Assembly (NCBI GenBank): GCA_016764035.1
Contig: JAESSQ010000166.1
Span: forward strand, 1-19,276
DNA from: Gammaproteobacteria bacterium
Lineage (GTDB): Bacteria; Pseudomonadota; Gammaproteobacteria; SZUA-229
DNA: 19,276 nucleotides
Reading direction: 5' to 3'
Position 1 is the first letter of the stretch, and each line of letters opens with the position of its first letter. Below, piece after piece: positions 1 through 8,386 of the stretch. Position numbers and translations under genes: made by a program. The notes beneath the pieces were generated by a model, which did no database searches, was not told the origin of the DNA, and saw only the letters and a program-made list of their open reading frames with translations.

Positions 1-125
1 ACTTTAAATAATTCTTGTAATTAGTTGAATTAAATAGTTTTTAATATGTGAAGTATTCAAAAAAATCCTATACGAAAGTTTGCAAGGTTAACGACTTTGA
101 ATTATTTAAACTGAAGAAATTATTT

Positions 126-145
126 TTGTTAACGAATGGTAACAA
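126..145. promoter_or_regulatory. Inverted repeat abutting the hydrolase start codon
   Basis: TTGTTA (126-131) and TAACAA (140-145) form a perfect 6-bp inverted repeat with an 8-bp spacer, ending one base before the ATG at 147. It could be an operator for a dimeric repressor. If transcribed, it could also fold a hairpin over the ribosome-binding region. Short AT-rich repeats like this also occur by chance. Confidence 0.25.
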
Positions 146-146
146 T

Positions 147-923
147 ATGACTAAAAAACGTACCTGGGTTTTGCTTCGTGGTCTTGTTCGTGAACAGCGA
201 CATTGGGGTGAGTTTCCTGATGAATTTCGACGTTATTTCCCTCATGACGAAATTCTTCTCTACGATTTCCCGGGTAATGGTGCACGCTACCAGGAGAATA
301 GCGTCACGACTATTACAGCAATGGTTGATGACCTCAGGTTATTTATTCGTAGCAGGAGTGTTACCACACCCGTTCATATCGTTGCCTTGTCATTAGGTGC
401 TATGGTTGCGGTTGAATGGATGAGCCGTCACCCTGATGAATGTGCTGCGGGTATATTAATCAGTACGAGCTTGCGTGGCTTAAATCCTTTTTATCAGCGG
501 TTGTTGCCATCAACGTATCCTGCTGTCTTTAGTTCCTTACTTATACCAGGAAGCATTCGCCATAAAGAGACGACTAGTTTGAAATTTATTTCAAATATTG
601 TTGCTGAGGATACGGCGAAAAGGGAAATGACCATTGCAAACTGGGTGCGTTATGCCGAGCAATGTCCTGTTTCCGGATTAAATGGCCTGAGGCAATTGCT
701 CGCAGCAACACGTTTTCGTGTGCCAAATAAATGCCCGAATACACCCATGTTAATTATGAGCAGCAATGCCGATAAGCTTGTTAGCCCACTATGTTCAAAG
801 AAATTAGCTAACTACTGGAACCTGCCTATCGTCACACATGATACCGCTGGCCATGACATACCACTTGATGATGGTAAATGGGTATGCAAAAAGATAGCGC
901 ATTGGTTAAACGATTTAAACTAA
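147..923 (+). CDS. Alpha/beta-fold hydrolase
   Basis: This is a 258-residue alpha/beta hydrolase, probably cytoplasmic since it has no signal peptide. An early RGLVREQRHWG stretch (residues 11-21) sits where the oxyanion-hole strand is expected. The nucleophile elbow reads A-L-S-L-G, with Ser82 as the likely nucleophile; the first Gly of the usual G-x-S-x-G is replaced by Ala. Asp209 (in SSNADKLVSP) and His236 (in AGHDIP) complete a plausible triad. I chose the ATG at 147 because the family-like sequence begins there. An in-frame ATG at 48 would add 33 Lys-rich residues that look unlike the family, and it has no Shine-Dalgarno sequence. The substrate cannot be read; esterase or thioesterase activity are possibilities. 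The gene stands alone and converges on the minus-strand gene ending at 949. Confidence 0.85.
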   Translation: MTKKRTWVLLRGLVREQRHWGEFPDEFRRYFPHDEILLYDFPGNGARYQENSVTTITAMVDDLRLFIRSRSVTTPVHIVALSLGAMVAVEWMSRHPDECAAGILISTSLRGLNPFYQRLLPSTYPAVFSSLLIPGSIRHKETTSLKFISNIVAEDTAKREMTIANWVRYAEQCPVSGLNGLRQLLAATRFRVPNKCPNTPMLIMSSNADKLVSPLCSKKLANYWNLPIVTHDTAGHDIPLDDGKWVCKKIAHWLNDLN

Positions 924-948
924 CCACGTAACTATTTTACTTACTTGT

Positions 949-1659
949 TTAATTACCAACATTCATATCGCGAATCTGTTCAGGTAAGTCTTTTACATTG
1001 TCCTGCATCTGATCGCCCATGTCGATAGGGTTAGGCATGGTAACTTCGGGTGCTGTCCAGCCACCTGGCATCTCGCCCATTCGGCCTGGCGCATTAATCA
1101 TATCGTCCCAACCTTGTTCCATGTTTCGTTTGTTAGGCTGCGCCCATGTACCGGGACCACTTTTTCCCCAGAAATTATTATTATTCCAGCCATTATTATT
1201 ACGATACGGGGCGTAATTAGGTCTGTTATAAACGGGCGCGTTATTATTAGGTCTATTAGTCGCGCTATAAGGGCCAGGCGGTGGCGGTGGATAACTGTTA
1301 TTTACATGTGGTTTGGCTGGAACGTTGTTATATTGTCTAGTGTAAGCAGGCGCCTGATTATTCCTCATATGAGGGTGATAATTTGGTGCAGGATAATTGT
1401 ATGCTGGGCGCGGTGCTTGTCTATAATATTGTGGAGGTTGTTGATAAGCTCTGTTTTGTTGAGGTGGTGGATGGTAGGCGGGTGGCGCAGTGTTTTGGTT
1501 AGCTGGGAAATTGAAATTTGGTGCCTGCCAATATGTATTATCTGATTGCTTAGGCATCCAGTTATGACCTGTGTTACTACCATTGTTTGCATGTGACGTT
1601 ACTGTCAATACACTTAAAATAACAGCTGCAGCAGCAGAGATACAATTTCTAACAAGCAT
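949..1659 (-). CDS. Exported Pro/Asn/Tyr-rich low-complexity protein
   Basis: I do not recognise this 236-residue protein. It starts with a clear signal peptide: a positive N-terminus, a hydrophobic core over residues 7-20, and a probable cut after SHA at residue 24. The middle, about residues 50-180, is dominated by Pro, Asn, Tyr and Gln, with runs such as PPPPP and NNNN and repeats around NRPN, and is probably disordered. From about residue 184 the composition changes to an acidic, Met/Gly/Pro-containing tail (WDDMINAPGRMGEMPGGW and onward, later MPNPIDMGDQ). The mature part has no Cys. The start is supported by GGAG about 8 nt upstream. It lies 113 nt downstream of the lipase gene, so it may have its own promoter. 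A structural, adhesive or matrix role is plausible. The composition also recalls sulfur-globule envelope proteins, but I cannot show that relationship. Confidence 0.75.
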   Translation of the reverse strand: MLVRNCISAAAAVILSVLTVTSHANNGSNTGHNWMPKQSDNTYWQAPNFNFPANQNTAPPAYHPPPQQNRAYQQPPQYYRQAPRPAYNYPAPNYHPHMRNNQAPAYTRQYNNVPAKPHVNNSYPPPPPGPYSATNRPNNNAPVYNRPNYAPYRNNNGWNNNNFWGKSGPGTWAQPNKRNMEQGWDDMINAPGRMGEMPGGWTAPEVTMPNPIDMGDQMQDNVKDLPEQIRDMNVGN

Positions 1660-1772
1660 GGTTTTTACTCCAGTATATGTTTTATCTTAAATAAATATGC
1701 CCATAATAATACTGTCTAACACCGAGTACCAGTTAATTTTTATCATTAAGATATTTACTACGTAATAGAAAA

Positions 1773-2705
1773 TTATTGTTGATTTGATGTGGATTTCATC
1801 GGTGTGCCAAACCAGTCAGAAAAATTAAAATCACTTTGATAAGTCACTTTTATCGGTGAATGAAGTTTGGTTTTTAAATGTGCAATATAGGTGGTCATAA
1901 AATGGTTATTAATATGTTGCTGACTTGGTATGTCATTTAAAAAATCGGCAGCTCTTAGCATGCTTTTCATACCAGTTAAAGTTGCGTATTGCCTTTCAGC
2001 ATATAATATTATTTCAGTACCTTGATGCCAGAAGATACTAAAGTTCATCATATCCATTGGATCGAAAGGAGGGACTAAAGGTACGATGTCTTTAGGTGTT
2101 ACCAGACGTTTAATATTAAGGTGATTAAATTTTCTGCTACCACTAATATTAGTGACTTTTGGTTGACCAAAGGTAATTACTTCGCCGATAGGAAATCCTT
2201 GCCTATCCAGCATCATGGCTAAAATTAATGCCGCAGCTCCGCCAAGACTATGCCCAATGGTATTGATGGTATAACCCGGCATGAACGTAGTATATATTTC
2301 CTGGTAGATATCTCGTGCAGACAATAAAAAACCTTGATGAAGATCAATGCCTGAGATTTTATCGGCTACCAGTACAAAGGCCGCATCGACAACAGCGTTT
2401 TTGATATTAGATGTGCCACGAACCGCGACGATGTGTTGTTTGGTTACATCATTGGTTGCGACAACATACGCTACCGAAAAGCCCGTAATTTGCCGAGATA
2501 CATCGAGTGTGTACCCCTGTTGCTTTAAAACAGCTTCTATATTATCGGTTGACTGATAGGTTGCTTGCGCTATATAGGCAGCATCTAGCCAATGTGTAAA
2601 ATCTTTAGCAGAGTATGATTGTGTTGCTTGCGCGAGAGTCAGCTGAGAAAAAAATAGGTGCAGCAAAAATACACACTGACACAGTATTGTTTTATTTATA
2701 AACAT
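1773..2705 (-). CDS. Exported class-3 (Rhizomucor-type) lipase family protein
   Basis: This 310-residue protein has a signal peptide, with a hydrophobic core over residues 7-22 and a likely cut near LAQA (24-27). It therefore acts in the envelope or outside the cell. The lipase class 3 pattern is clear: VRGT (96-99) supplies the oxyanion region, and GHSLGG (151-156) carries the nucleophile Ser153. TPKDIVPLVP follows with probable catalytic Asp206, and NNHFMTTYI carries probable His268. Family members hydrolyse acylglycerols or phospholipids; the substrate here is unknown. The gene begins 31 nt after a small membrane-protein gene on the same strand, so the two are probably co-transcribed. There is no lipid-attachment Cys at the signal cleavage site and no C-terminal secretion signal that I can recognise. 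Confidence 0.88.
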   Translation of the reverse strand: MFINKTILCQCVFLLHLFFSQLTLAQATQSYSAKDFTHWLDAAYIAQATYQSTDNIEAVLKQQGYTLDVSRQITGFSVAYVVATNDVTKQHIVAVRGTSNIKNAVVDAAFVLVADKISGIDLHQGFLLSARDIYQEIYTTFMPGYTINTIGHSLGGAAALILAMMLDRQGFPIGEVITFGQPKVTNISGSRKFNHLNIKRLVTPKDIVPLVPPFDPMDMMNFSIFWHQGTEIILYAERQYATLTGMKSMLRAADFLNDIPSQQHINNHFMTTYIAHLKTKLHSPIKVTYQSDFNFSDWFGTPMKSTSNQQ

Positions 2706-2736
2706 GGTTACTTTTACTAATCGAAGTTTTGAGTAA

Positions 2737-3126
2737 TTAGGGTCGGTTTGGCGGGATTATGCTTGGTTGGCGCAACAAAGGGTTACAGTTTTTAATCGTG
2801 ACTTGTCCTTGTAATAAATTACCACGTGAATATTCTCTGAAATGACAGGTATTGGTTACAGGGTTGTAGTTTTCGATCCATAAATTGTCATCCTTCCAAG
2901 TGGTGGCAAGGTGTAACTCATCTTTTGGTATCTTTATCGTCATAACGCCACCGTATTGTTTTACGAAAACTTGTTGAAAATGAAAATGGTAGGCGACAAA
3001 ACCAACAATTAAAACGCATAGTGCGGCAAGGCTAGCTATTTTCCATTCCTCTAGTTTAAAACCAATAATATAAAGTAAGCCTGTGGCCAGGGCGATAATG
3101 GCGAACCAGTATAAATAAGTAATCAT
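2737..3126 (-). CDS. Small two-TM membrane protein of unknown function
   Basis: I do not recognise this 129-residue protein. Two hydrophobic segments (about residues 4-22 and 29-46) are joined by a short loop containing KLEEWK. A polar domain of about 80 residues follows, with Cys94 and Cys114. If that domain is periplasmic, the pair could form a disulfide. The protein ends in a proline-rich tail (PSIIPPNRP). It lies 54 nt downstream of the helicase gene and 31 nt upstream of the lipase gene on the same strand, so it fits a transcription unit with the lipase. It could be a helper, foldase or inhibitor of the lipase, but nothing in its sequence proves that. No strong Shine-Dalgarno sequence precedes the ATG. 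Confidence 0.7.
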   Translation of the reverse strand: MITYLYWFAIIALATGLLYIIGFKLEEWKIASLAALCVLIVGFVAYHFHFQQVFVKQYGGVMTIKIPKDELHLATTWKDDNLWIENYNPVTNTCHFREYSRGNLLQGQVTIKNCNPLLRQPSIIPPNRP

Positions 3127-3180
3127 ATTGAAAGTCTCAGTTATTCGTAGAACATTTTTATGCTCTATGTGTTCAGTAAA

Positions 3181-4527
3181 TCAACTGTCAGGTATTGAAA
3201 TCTTTTTTTCAGTAGGCGCTCGACGCTTACCTACGTTTTTCTTATCACGGGCGCGAACTTTTATTTTATTAATTTCTTTTTTCTTATTTTTGTTTTTCTG
3301 TTTAGTATCTTTCTTTTTACCGTAAGCTTTCCCTGACGATTTTCTATTTTCAGGGCCCGTATATTTTGCGACCAGTGATTTTATCTTACGTTCCGTACAT
3401 TCGATCTGTAGGAAATTTTCGATACTGATCATTTTATTCCATTCTTGCGCATTGACTAATGTTAGCGCCAGACCCGTTTCATGCATTCTTCCAGTTCGAC
3501 CAATGCGGTGCATGTAGTCTTCGCCATTTTGCGGTACATCAAAATTAATTATCAGATCCAGGTCTTTGATATCCAGTCCACGTGAAGCGACATCGGTGGC
3601 GATCATTACATTGAGATCATCATTGCGAAATTTACGCAAAAGCATGTTTCGCTTATCCTGGTCTATATCGCTGTGTACTGTTGCTGAGGGGATGTTTTTT
3701 GATTGTAACCAGCCACTTATGCTGTTCACCGTTTCTTTTTTATTGGCAAAGACGATGGCTTTGTGGAAATTTAAATTCTCATCTTCGTTCTGCAAAATAT
3801 GAACGCACAGCTTTATTTTATGATCATGATCATCTGCAAGAATCTTTTGCTGGGTTACATTTTCGTTGCCTTCTCTTGTACTGTCGATCAGTATTCTCTC
3901 GGCCTCGTATAAAACCTTATCCGTTAAGTCTTGAAACTTACTTTCGTTAAAACTGGCAGAGTAGAGAACGGTCTGGCATTCTTCATTGCATTGACGGGCT
4001 ATTTTTATAACGTCATCATTAAAACCCATGGCTAACATGCGATCGGCTTCATCGAGTACCAGAATATTAATGGCATCAAGATCAACCATGCCGCGTTTCA
4101 CATGCTCTAAAAGTCGGCCAGGGGTTGCTACGATAATCTCAGGATACTGTTCTAATACTTTTATTTGATACTTAGGGTCTTCGCCACCGATAATAACGGC
4201 TGTTTTTATCTTTGTGTACTGTGCCAGTAAGGTACATTGTTTATTGATTTGACGACATAATTCACGCGTAGGAGCAAGAATAATGGCTTGTGCAACGCTT
4301 TGTGGATTGTCGAGTATTTGCTGTAATAACGGCAACACAAAAGCCAACGTTTTGCCACTACCGGTTTTAGCGTTTACGATTAAATCTTTACCCGCTAGCG
4401 CCTGCGCGATGGCTACTTGTTGTACCTCTGTCATTTCAACAAGCTCGAGTGTTTCAAGCGCCTCAAGCAGAGGCTCATCGAGTAGCAGTGTAGAAAATAG
4501 TTGAGGTGAAGGTGTATCAGTTTCCAT
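3181..4527 (-). CDS. DEAD-box ATP-dependent RNA helicase
   Basis: This 448-residue protein has both RecA-like domains of an SF2 RNA helicase. Motifs in order are the Q motif with Gln36 (MTEVQQ), motif I AKTGSGKT (53-60), PTREL (86-90), ATPGR (134-138), DEAD (159-162), motif III as SAS (190-192), ATDVASRGLDI (310-320) and HRIGRTGR (340-347). A Lys/Arg-rich tail (about 396-442) probably binds RNA nonspecifically. Motif III is usually SAT; here Ser replaces Thr. Bacterial relatives (RhlE, SrmB, CsdA, DbpA) work in ribosome assembly, RNA decay and cold adaptation, but I cannot assign it to one of them, so I give no symbol. The first ATG of the frame is used and has little Shine-Dalgarno support. 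It appears to lead the minus-strand cluster that continues to the lipase. Confidence 0.93.
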   Translation of the reverse strand: METDTPSPQLFSTLLLDEPLLEALETLELVEMTEVQQVAIAQALAGKDLIVNAKTGSGKTLAFVLPLLQQILDNPQSVAQAIILAPTRELCRQINKQCTLLAQYTKIKTAVIIGGEDPKYQIKVLEQYPEIIVATPGRLLEHVKRGMVDLDAINILVLDEADRMLAMGFNDDVIKIARQCNEECQTVLYSASFNESKFQDLTDKVLYEAERILIDSTREGNENVTQQKILADDHDHKIKLCVHILQNEDENLNFHKAIVFANKKETVNSISGWLQSKNIPSATVHSDIDQDKRNMLLRKFRNDDLNVMIATDVASRGLDIKDLDLIINFDVPQNGEDYMHRIGRTGRMHETGLALTLVNAQEWNKMISIENFLQIECTERKIKSLVAKYTGPENRKSSGKAYGKKKDTKQKNKNKKKEINKIKVRARDKKNVGKRRAPTEKKISIPDS

Positions 4528-4599
4528 AGTGCAATTTAATTTGAAGCATAAATAAAGTGTGTATTATATGTCAGTGAGCAATGTTTCAGTTAACAGCGA

Positions 4600-4639
4600 T
4601 CATATAAAATATGGTCTGACCATCGGCAGTAGTTTGCCG
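4600..4639 (-). terminator. Tandem-hairpin terminator candidate for rapA
   Basis: Two adjacent inverted repeats lie directly downstream of the rapA stop codon. The first is CGGCA/TGCCG (4624-4639, 6-nt loop) and the second is ATGGT/ACCAT (4611-4623, 3-nt loop). Read on the minus strand, the second stem is followed by ATTTTATAT, a weak T-rich tract. Position and order fit intrinsic termination, but each stem is only 5 bp. Confidence 0.45.
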
Positions 4640-4643
4640 TATG

Positions 4644-7535
4644 TTAGGTAGCAACAATAACGCGAACCGCATCCAGTCTAAGATTAGCTGAACTAATTAC
4701 CTCAGTAAGCATCGATAACTGTTTTTCAAAATAGCTAATTTCATCAGCGCGAATATTAGGATTAACCTTAGATAATGCCTGTAATCTATTGATTTCAATA
4801 GTTAATGTAGCCGTCGCATTTGCCTGTGCTTGCTGTAATAATTTTTCGGACTTAAGCTCGGCGTATTGTTCACTTCGTTTTAACATGGCTTTAAGAATTT
4901 TCTTCTTGGCCTTTACAATTTGATTACCAATGCCACTATCAACCATTTGTCGCGTGTTATTAATTATTTGGTGTGACAATTTAATATTATGGTCTGCGCC
5001 ACGTTCATCACAAACCACGCGTATCATGGTGGGTGGTAGGTAGCGATTACTTTGCAATGCTTCGATGGGTGCGCTTTCTAATGAGAATAGACATTCCAAC
5101 AAGACTGCGCCTGCTTGCACACCTTTGTACTCGGTAGCCGTAACCGCGGTATTACCCATTTCATTCGTCAATACCATATCGATGGCCGTAGTCGTTATCG
5201 GGTGTTCCCAGGTTATGTAATGTGCATCCTCAAAACTTAGCGCTATAGCTCGGTCGTAAGTTATGGTCATACCATCTTCAGCAAGACCAGGGAACTGTGT
5301 GATCATGTGCTCTGTTGGTGTAATGATAAAACAGCCTTCGCTGTGTAATTCATTATCGATACCAAAACAGTCGTAAACATTGTCCATGTAGTCAGCAAGC
5401 GAGGAGCTTTCATCTTCTTTTTGCGCGCGTTGTTTTATATCTTGGGCAATCGCAGGGCGACAGGAGTTGTATTCCAATAAACGGTCACGACCACGCTGTA
5501 ATGAGCGGCTTAATTCCAGGTAGTATTTTTTTGAGTTACTAATTAATGTAGAAACTAATTCATCAATATTTTGTGTAGATGCATTGATGGCATCGTGTAA
5601 CTGATGCTCGACACGCTTGTACACGGAATGACCCGCAGGGCAGGTATGTTCGAATGCCTGTAAAGCTTCGTGATACCAGCGAAAGCAAACTTCCTGGGCA
5701 GAATGTTCCATATAGGGTACATGTATGCTGATGGTATCTGTCTGCCCTATACGGTCGAGACGTCCGATTCGTTGCTCTAATAAATCTGGGTTTAATGGCA
5801 AATCGAATAACACAAGATGATGGGCAAAATGAAAATTACGGCCCTCAGAACCAATTTCCGAACATATCAGTATTTGACTGCCGGTTTCAAAGTCAGCAAA
5901 AAATGCAGCGGCTCGGTCACTTTCAATAATGCTTAGGCCTTCATGAAAAGCTGAGGCATGCAGGCCTGTCTGGGTTTTAAAATATTGCGTTATCTCCAGC
6001 GCGGTTTCTGCAGAAGCTGTTATAACTAATATTTTTTGTGGGGAGAGTTCAGCGCATTTTTTACTTAGCCAGGTTATACGTGGATCAAATTGTGTCCAGT
6101 GTTGCGCTAAAGAATCACCTTGTTGGCGATACAATACCTCGGGCGTAAGTTGATGATTCACTTCGTCGCCGTTCAACAAACGATAGGCTTCAGGTAGGGT
6201 TAACGGATAGTCATGCAGCACACGATCAGGAAAGCCTTTTACCGCTGCACGGGTATTTCTGAATAAAACACGGCCCGTACCATGTCGATCGAGCAGATGT
6301 TCAACTAGTTCGATACGAGCCTGCTGTATAGTATCTTCATCCTCTGACGAGGAACGATTGTTTTCCAGTAAATTAAGCAGCTGTTGATTATCACCTTCGT
6401 TAAAGGTCGTTTTAATTAAAGCGATATCGTTAGCTGATAGTGTTTTATCATTTAATAAATCTTCGATAACACGTGCATAAGGTTCGTAATTTTCTTCTTC
6501 ATCAATAAATTGTTGAAAATCAGGAAAACGATCAGGGTCCAGTAGGCGTAGTCGCGCAAAATGACTTTCCTTACCAAGTTGCTCAGGTGTTGCCGTTAGC
6601 AATAACACGCCCTTGGTATGGTAGCTAAGTTGCTCAATCACCATGTACTCGATGCTCGGTTCTTCGCTGGACCATTGCAGGTGATGTGCTTCATCCACCA
6701 CCATAAGGTCCCATTCACCCATGACACATTGTTCGAAGATATCTGCATTGCTGACTAAAAAGTTAATACTGCAAAGCACAAACTGTTCGGCATGAAAAAT
6801 ATTTTCGTAATTATTCTCATCCAGCAGGTCATCACAACGATCTTTATCAAAAATTTTAAAATGCAGATTAAAGCGTCGTAACATTTCTACTAACCACTGA
6901 TGTACCAGTGTTTCTGGAACAACGATTAGTATACGCTTGGCACGTTCAGTTAATATTTGATGATGTAATATCAAACCTGCTTCGATGGTTTTGCCAAGAC
7001 CTACTTCGTCCGCTAGTAAGACACGAGGTGCATAGCGGTTGGCGACTTCATGAGCGATATATAATTGATGCGAAATCAAACTGGTGCGGCTACCTACCAG
7101 GCCATAGAGGTCGGACTGTGCCAAACGATTTTTGTGTAGCAGTGTCTGATAACGTAATTCGAACCAGTTATCTTTGTCGATCTGACCATTAAAAAGACGT
7201 TCGGATGGACGATTTAGCTGTAAGAAATTATCAAGTTCAGCTTCTTCGATTCGATGTTGAATGCCTGCGTTATCATGACCTGTGTAAGTAACCAGACCAT
7301 GATTTTCCGAGGTTTCGCAAACCGTAAGCTGTATACCATCGTGACTAGTGATGTTGTCACCGATGGAAAATAATATTCGTGTTAAGGGAGCGGTTTGTTT
7401 AGCATAGGTTCGCGTTTCACCCGTCGCCATAAACAATACGGTCATGGTTCGTGCTTCGACGGTTAAAATGGTGCCAAGGCCCATCTGAAGTTCGGCGTCA
7501 CTAATGCATCGTTGACCCGGGATAAATTCAGTCAT
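4644..7535 (-). CDS. rapA: RNA polymerase-associated ATPase RapA (HepA)
   Basis: At 963 residues this is close to the 968 of E. coli RapA and looks complete. RapA is a Swi2/Snf2-type ATPase that binds RNA polymerase and helps recycle it from stalled or post-termination complexes. The N-terminal Tudor-like region is recognisable (GQRCISDAELQMGLGT; GDNITSHDGIQL near 59-70). Motif I is ADEVGLGKT (175-183) and motif II is DEAH (281-284). The C-terminal helicase lobe carries SEIGSEGRNF and EQRIGRLDRIGQ near residues 560-605. The remaining roughly 350 residues are the RapA-specific C-terminal region. A tandem-hairpin terminator candidate lies downstream, and 93 nt separate the start from the next gene upstream, so it probably forms its own unit. 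Confidence 0.96.
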   Translation of the reverse strand: MTEFIPGQRCISDAELQMGLGTILTVEARTMTVLFMATGETRTYAKQTAPLTRILFSIGDNITSHDGIQLTVCETSENHGLVTYTGHDNAGIQHRIEEAELDNFLQLNRPSERLFNGQIDKDNWFELRYQTLLHKNRLAQSDLYGLVGSRTSLISHQLYIAHEVANRYAPRVLLADEVGLGKTIEAGLILHHQILTERAKRILIVVPETLVHQWLVEMLRRFNLHFKIFDKDRCDDLLDENNYENIFHAEQFVLCSINFLVSNADIFEQCVMGEWDLMVVDEAHHLQWSSEEPSIEYMVIEQLSYHTKGVLLLTATPEQLGKESHFARLRLLDPDRFPDFQQFIDEEENYEPYARVIEDLLNDKTLSANDIALIKTTFNEGDNQQLLNLLENNRSSSEDEDTIQQARIELVEHLLDRHGTGRVLFRNTRAAVKGFPDRVLHDYPLTLPEAYRLLNGDEVNHQLTPEVLYRQQGDSLAQHWTQFDPRITWLSKKCAELSPQKILVITASAETALEITQYFKTQTGLHASAFHEGLSIIESDRAAAFFADFETGSQILICSEIGSEGRNFHFAHHLVLFDLPLNPDLLEQRIGRLDRIGQTDTISIHVPYMEHSAQEVCFRWYHEALQAFEHTCPAGHSVYKRVEHQLHDAINASTQNIDELVSTLISNSKKYYLELSRSLQRGRDRLLEYNSCRPAIAQDIKQRAQKEDESSSLADYMDNVYDCFGIDNELHSEGCFIITPTEHMITQFPGLAEDGMTITYDRAIALSFEDAHYITWEHPITTTAIDMVLTNEMGNTAVTATEYKGVQAGAVLLECLFSLESAPIEALQSNRYLPPTMIRVVCDERGADHNIKLSHQIINNTRQMVDSGIGNQIVKAKKKILKAMLKRSEQYAELKSEKLLQQAQANATATLTIEINRLQALSKVNPNIRADEISYFEKQLSMLTEVISSANLRLDAVRVIVAT

Positions 7536-7628
7536 GTTGTTTTTTTAGATGTAAATAAAATTGACAATATTTTATCTCAGAACAGCATACTTCGTGTGTT
7601 TGTTTTCAGCTTTATTATTATCAATAAT

Positions 7629-8366
7629 TTAATAGAGGTTCCACAAAGCCATACTACTAACAAGCACTAACATGCCACCGATAACGCGTTTAAAAACGAC
7701 ATCATTACGTAAAATTAAATCATGTGTTTTTAGACCAATAAAATGCCCAATGGCTGCTACGGGCAATAATATGACGGCCGTTAGAAAATTTAAATCAACA
7801 TCCAGTGCCGCAAAGGTAGTCATTTTTATTGTTACTAAAATAAACCATAAAACAAATAATGTGTTTCGTAATTGTGACAGTATTACGTTACGCACATAAA
7901 CCGCCACCATCAACGGCGCGCCAGTTAACGAAGTGCCGGCAACATAACCACCAAAAACCAACAACAGTTTATCAAACAGTTTATTTTCACTATGAATGCT
8001 TTTGTTAAACAACCACATCACCGCATAAAACAGCGTAATGCTATAGATGAAGGTAACAATCCAGAGATTGGGTAAGTTCAATAAACCAAAAACACCGATG
8101 AGTGCTGGTGGAAGAATATACAAGAGGGAAGACTTGAGGTATTTCCAATTAACATTATTCAAGCGGGTGCGTAATGTTAAGGCAGAAAAAAACAATAGAT
8201 GTGTACCTATTAACGGTAACCAGTAAATGGGCTGGTCATAAATAAGTAACATGAAGGGCAGGCCAAGTGCGGCGCCACCAAAACCCAGGCCACTGCGAAC
8301 GAAGCCTGCCCACATAAATAACAGGCAGGTTAGCGCTATCTCAAGTACTGAAAAATCAAGGAACAT
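7629..8366 (-). CDS. TauE/SafE-family membrane permease
   Basis: This 245-residue, strongly hydrophobic protein has roughly eight membrane segments and fits the TauE/SafE (DUF81) family, usual length about 240-270. The family's duplicated glycine-rich motif is visible twice: GLGFGGAALGLP (27-38) in the first half and GGYVAGTSLTGAP (139-151) in the second. Members are associated with export or uptake of sulfite, sulfoacetate and other organosulfur anions, but many have no known substrate. The gene starts 20 nt after the stop of the AGCS symporter on the same strand, so the two are likely co-transcribed. Transport of this protein's substrate may thus be linked to amino-acid uptake, which is an inference from position only. 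Confidence 0.85.
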   Translation of the reverse strand: MFLDFSVLEIALTCLLFMWAGFVRSGLGFGGAALGLPFMLLIYDQPIYWLPLIGTHLLFFSALTLRTRLNNVNWKYLKSSLLYILPPALIGVFGLLNLPNLWIVTFIYSITLFYAVMWLFNKSIHSENKLFDKLLLVFGGYVAGTSLTGAPLMVAVYVRNVILSQLRNTLFVLWFILVTIKMTTFAALDVDLNFLTAVILLPVAAIGHFIGLKTHDLILRNDVVFKRVIGGMLVLVSSMALWNLY

Positions 8367-8386
8367 TAATGTTATCGATTAGATGG

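Noticed and set aside
48..146. N-terminal extension of the alpha/beta hydrolase from the ATG at 48
   Set aside because: The 33 extra residues are Lys-rich, unlike the family, and lack a Shine-Dalgarno. The family-like sequence begins at the ATG at 147.
1114..1545. A 143-codon plus-strand frame opposite the Pro/Asn-rich gene
   Set aside because: It is the antisense shadow of a low-complexity gene, rich in Ile, Arg and Trp as expected from reversed Asn/Pro codons, with no Shine-Dalgarno or family match. The minus-strand frame has a clean signal peptide and GGAG.
949..1659. Assigning the Pro/Asn/Tyr-rich protein as a sulfur-globule protein
   Set aside because: Only composition and export suggest it. 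I cannot show shared motifs, and sulfur oxidation genes are not in the window.
4611..4639. The two short tandem hairpins as a CRISPR or repeat array
   Set aside because: The two stems differ in sequence and there are no regular spacers. Position after rapA fits a terminator better.
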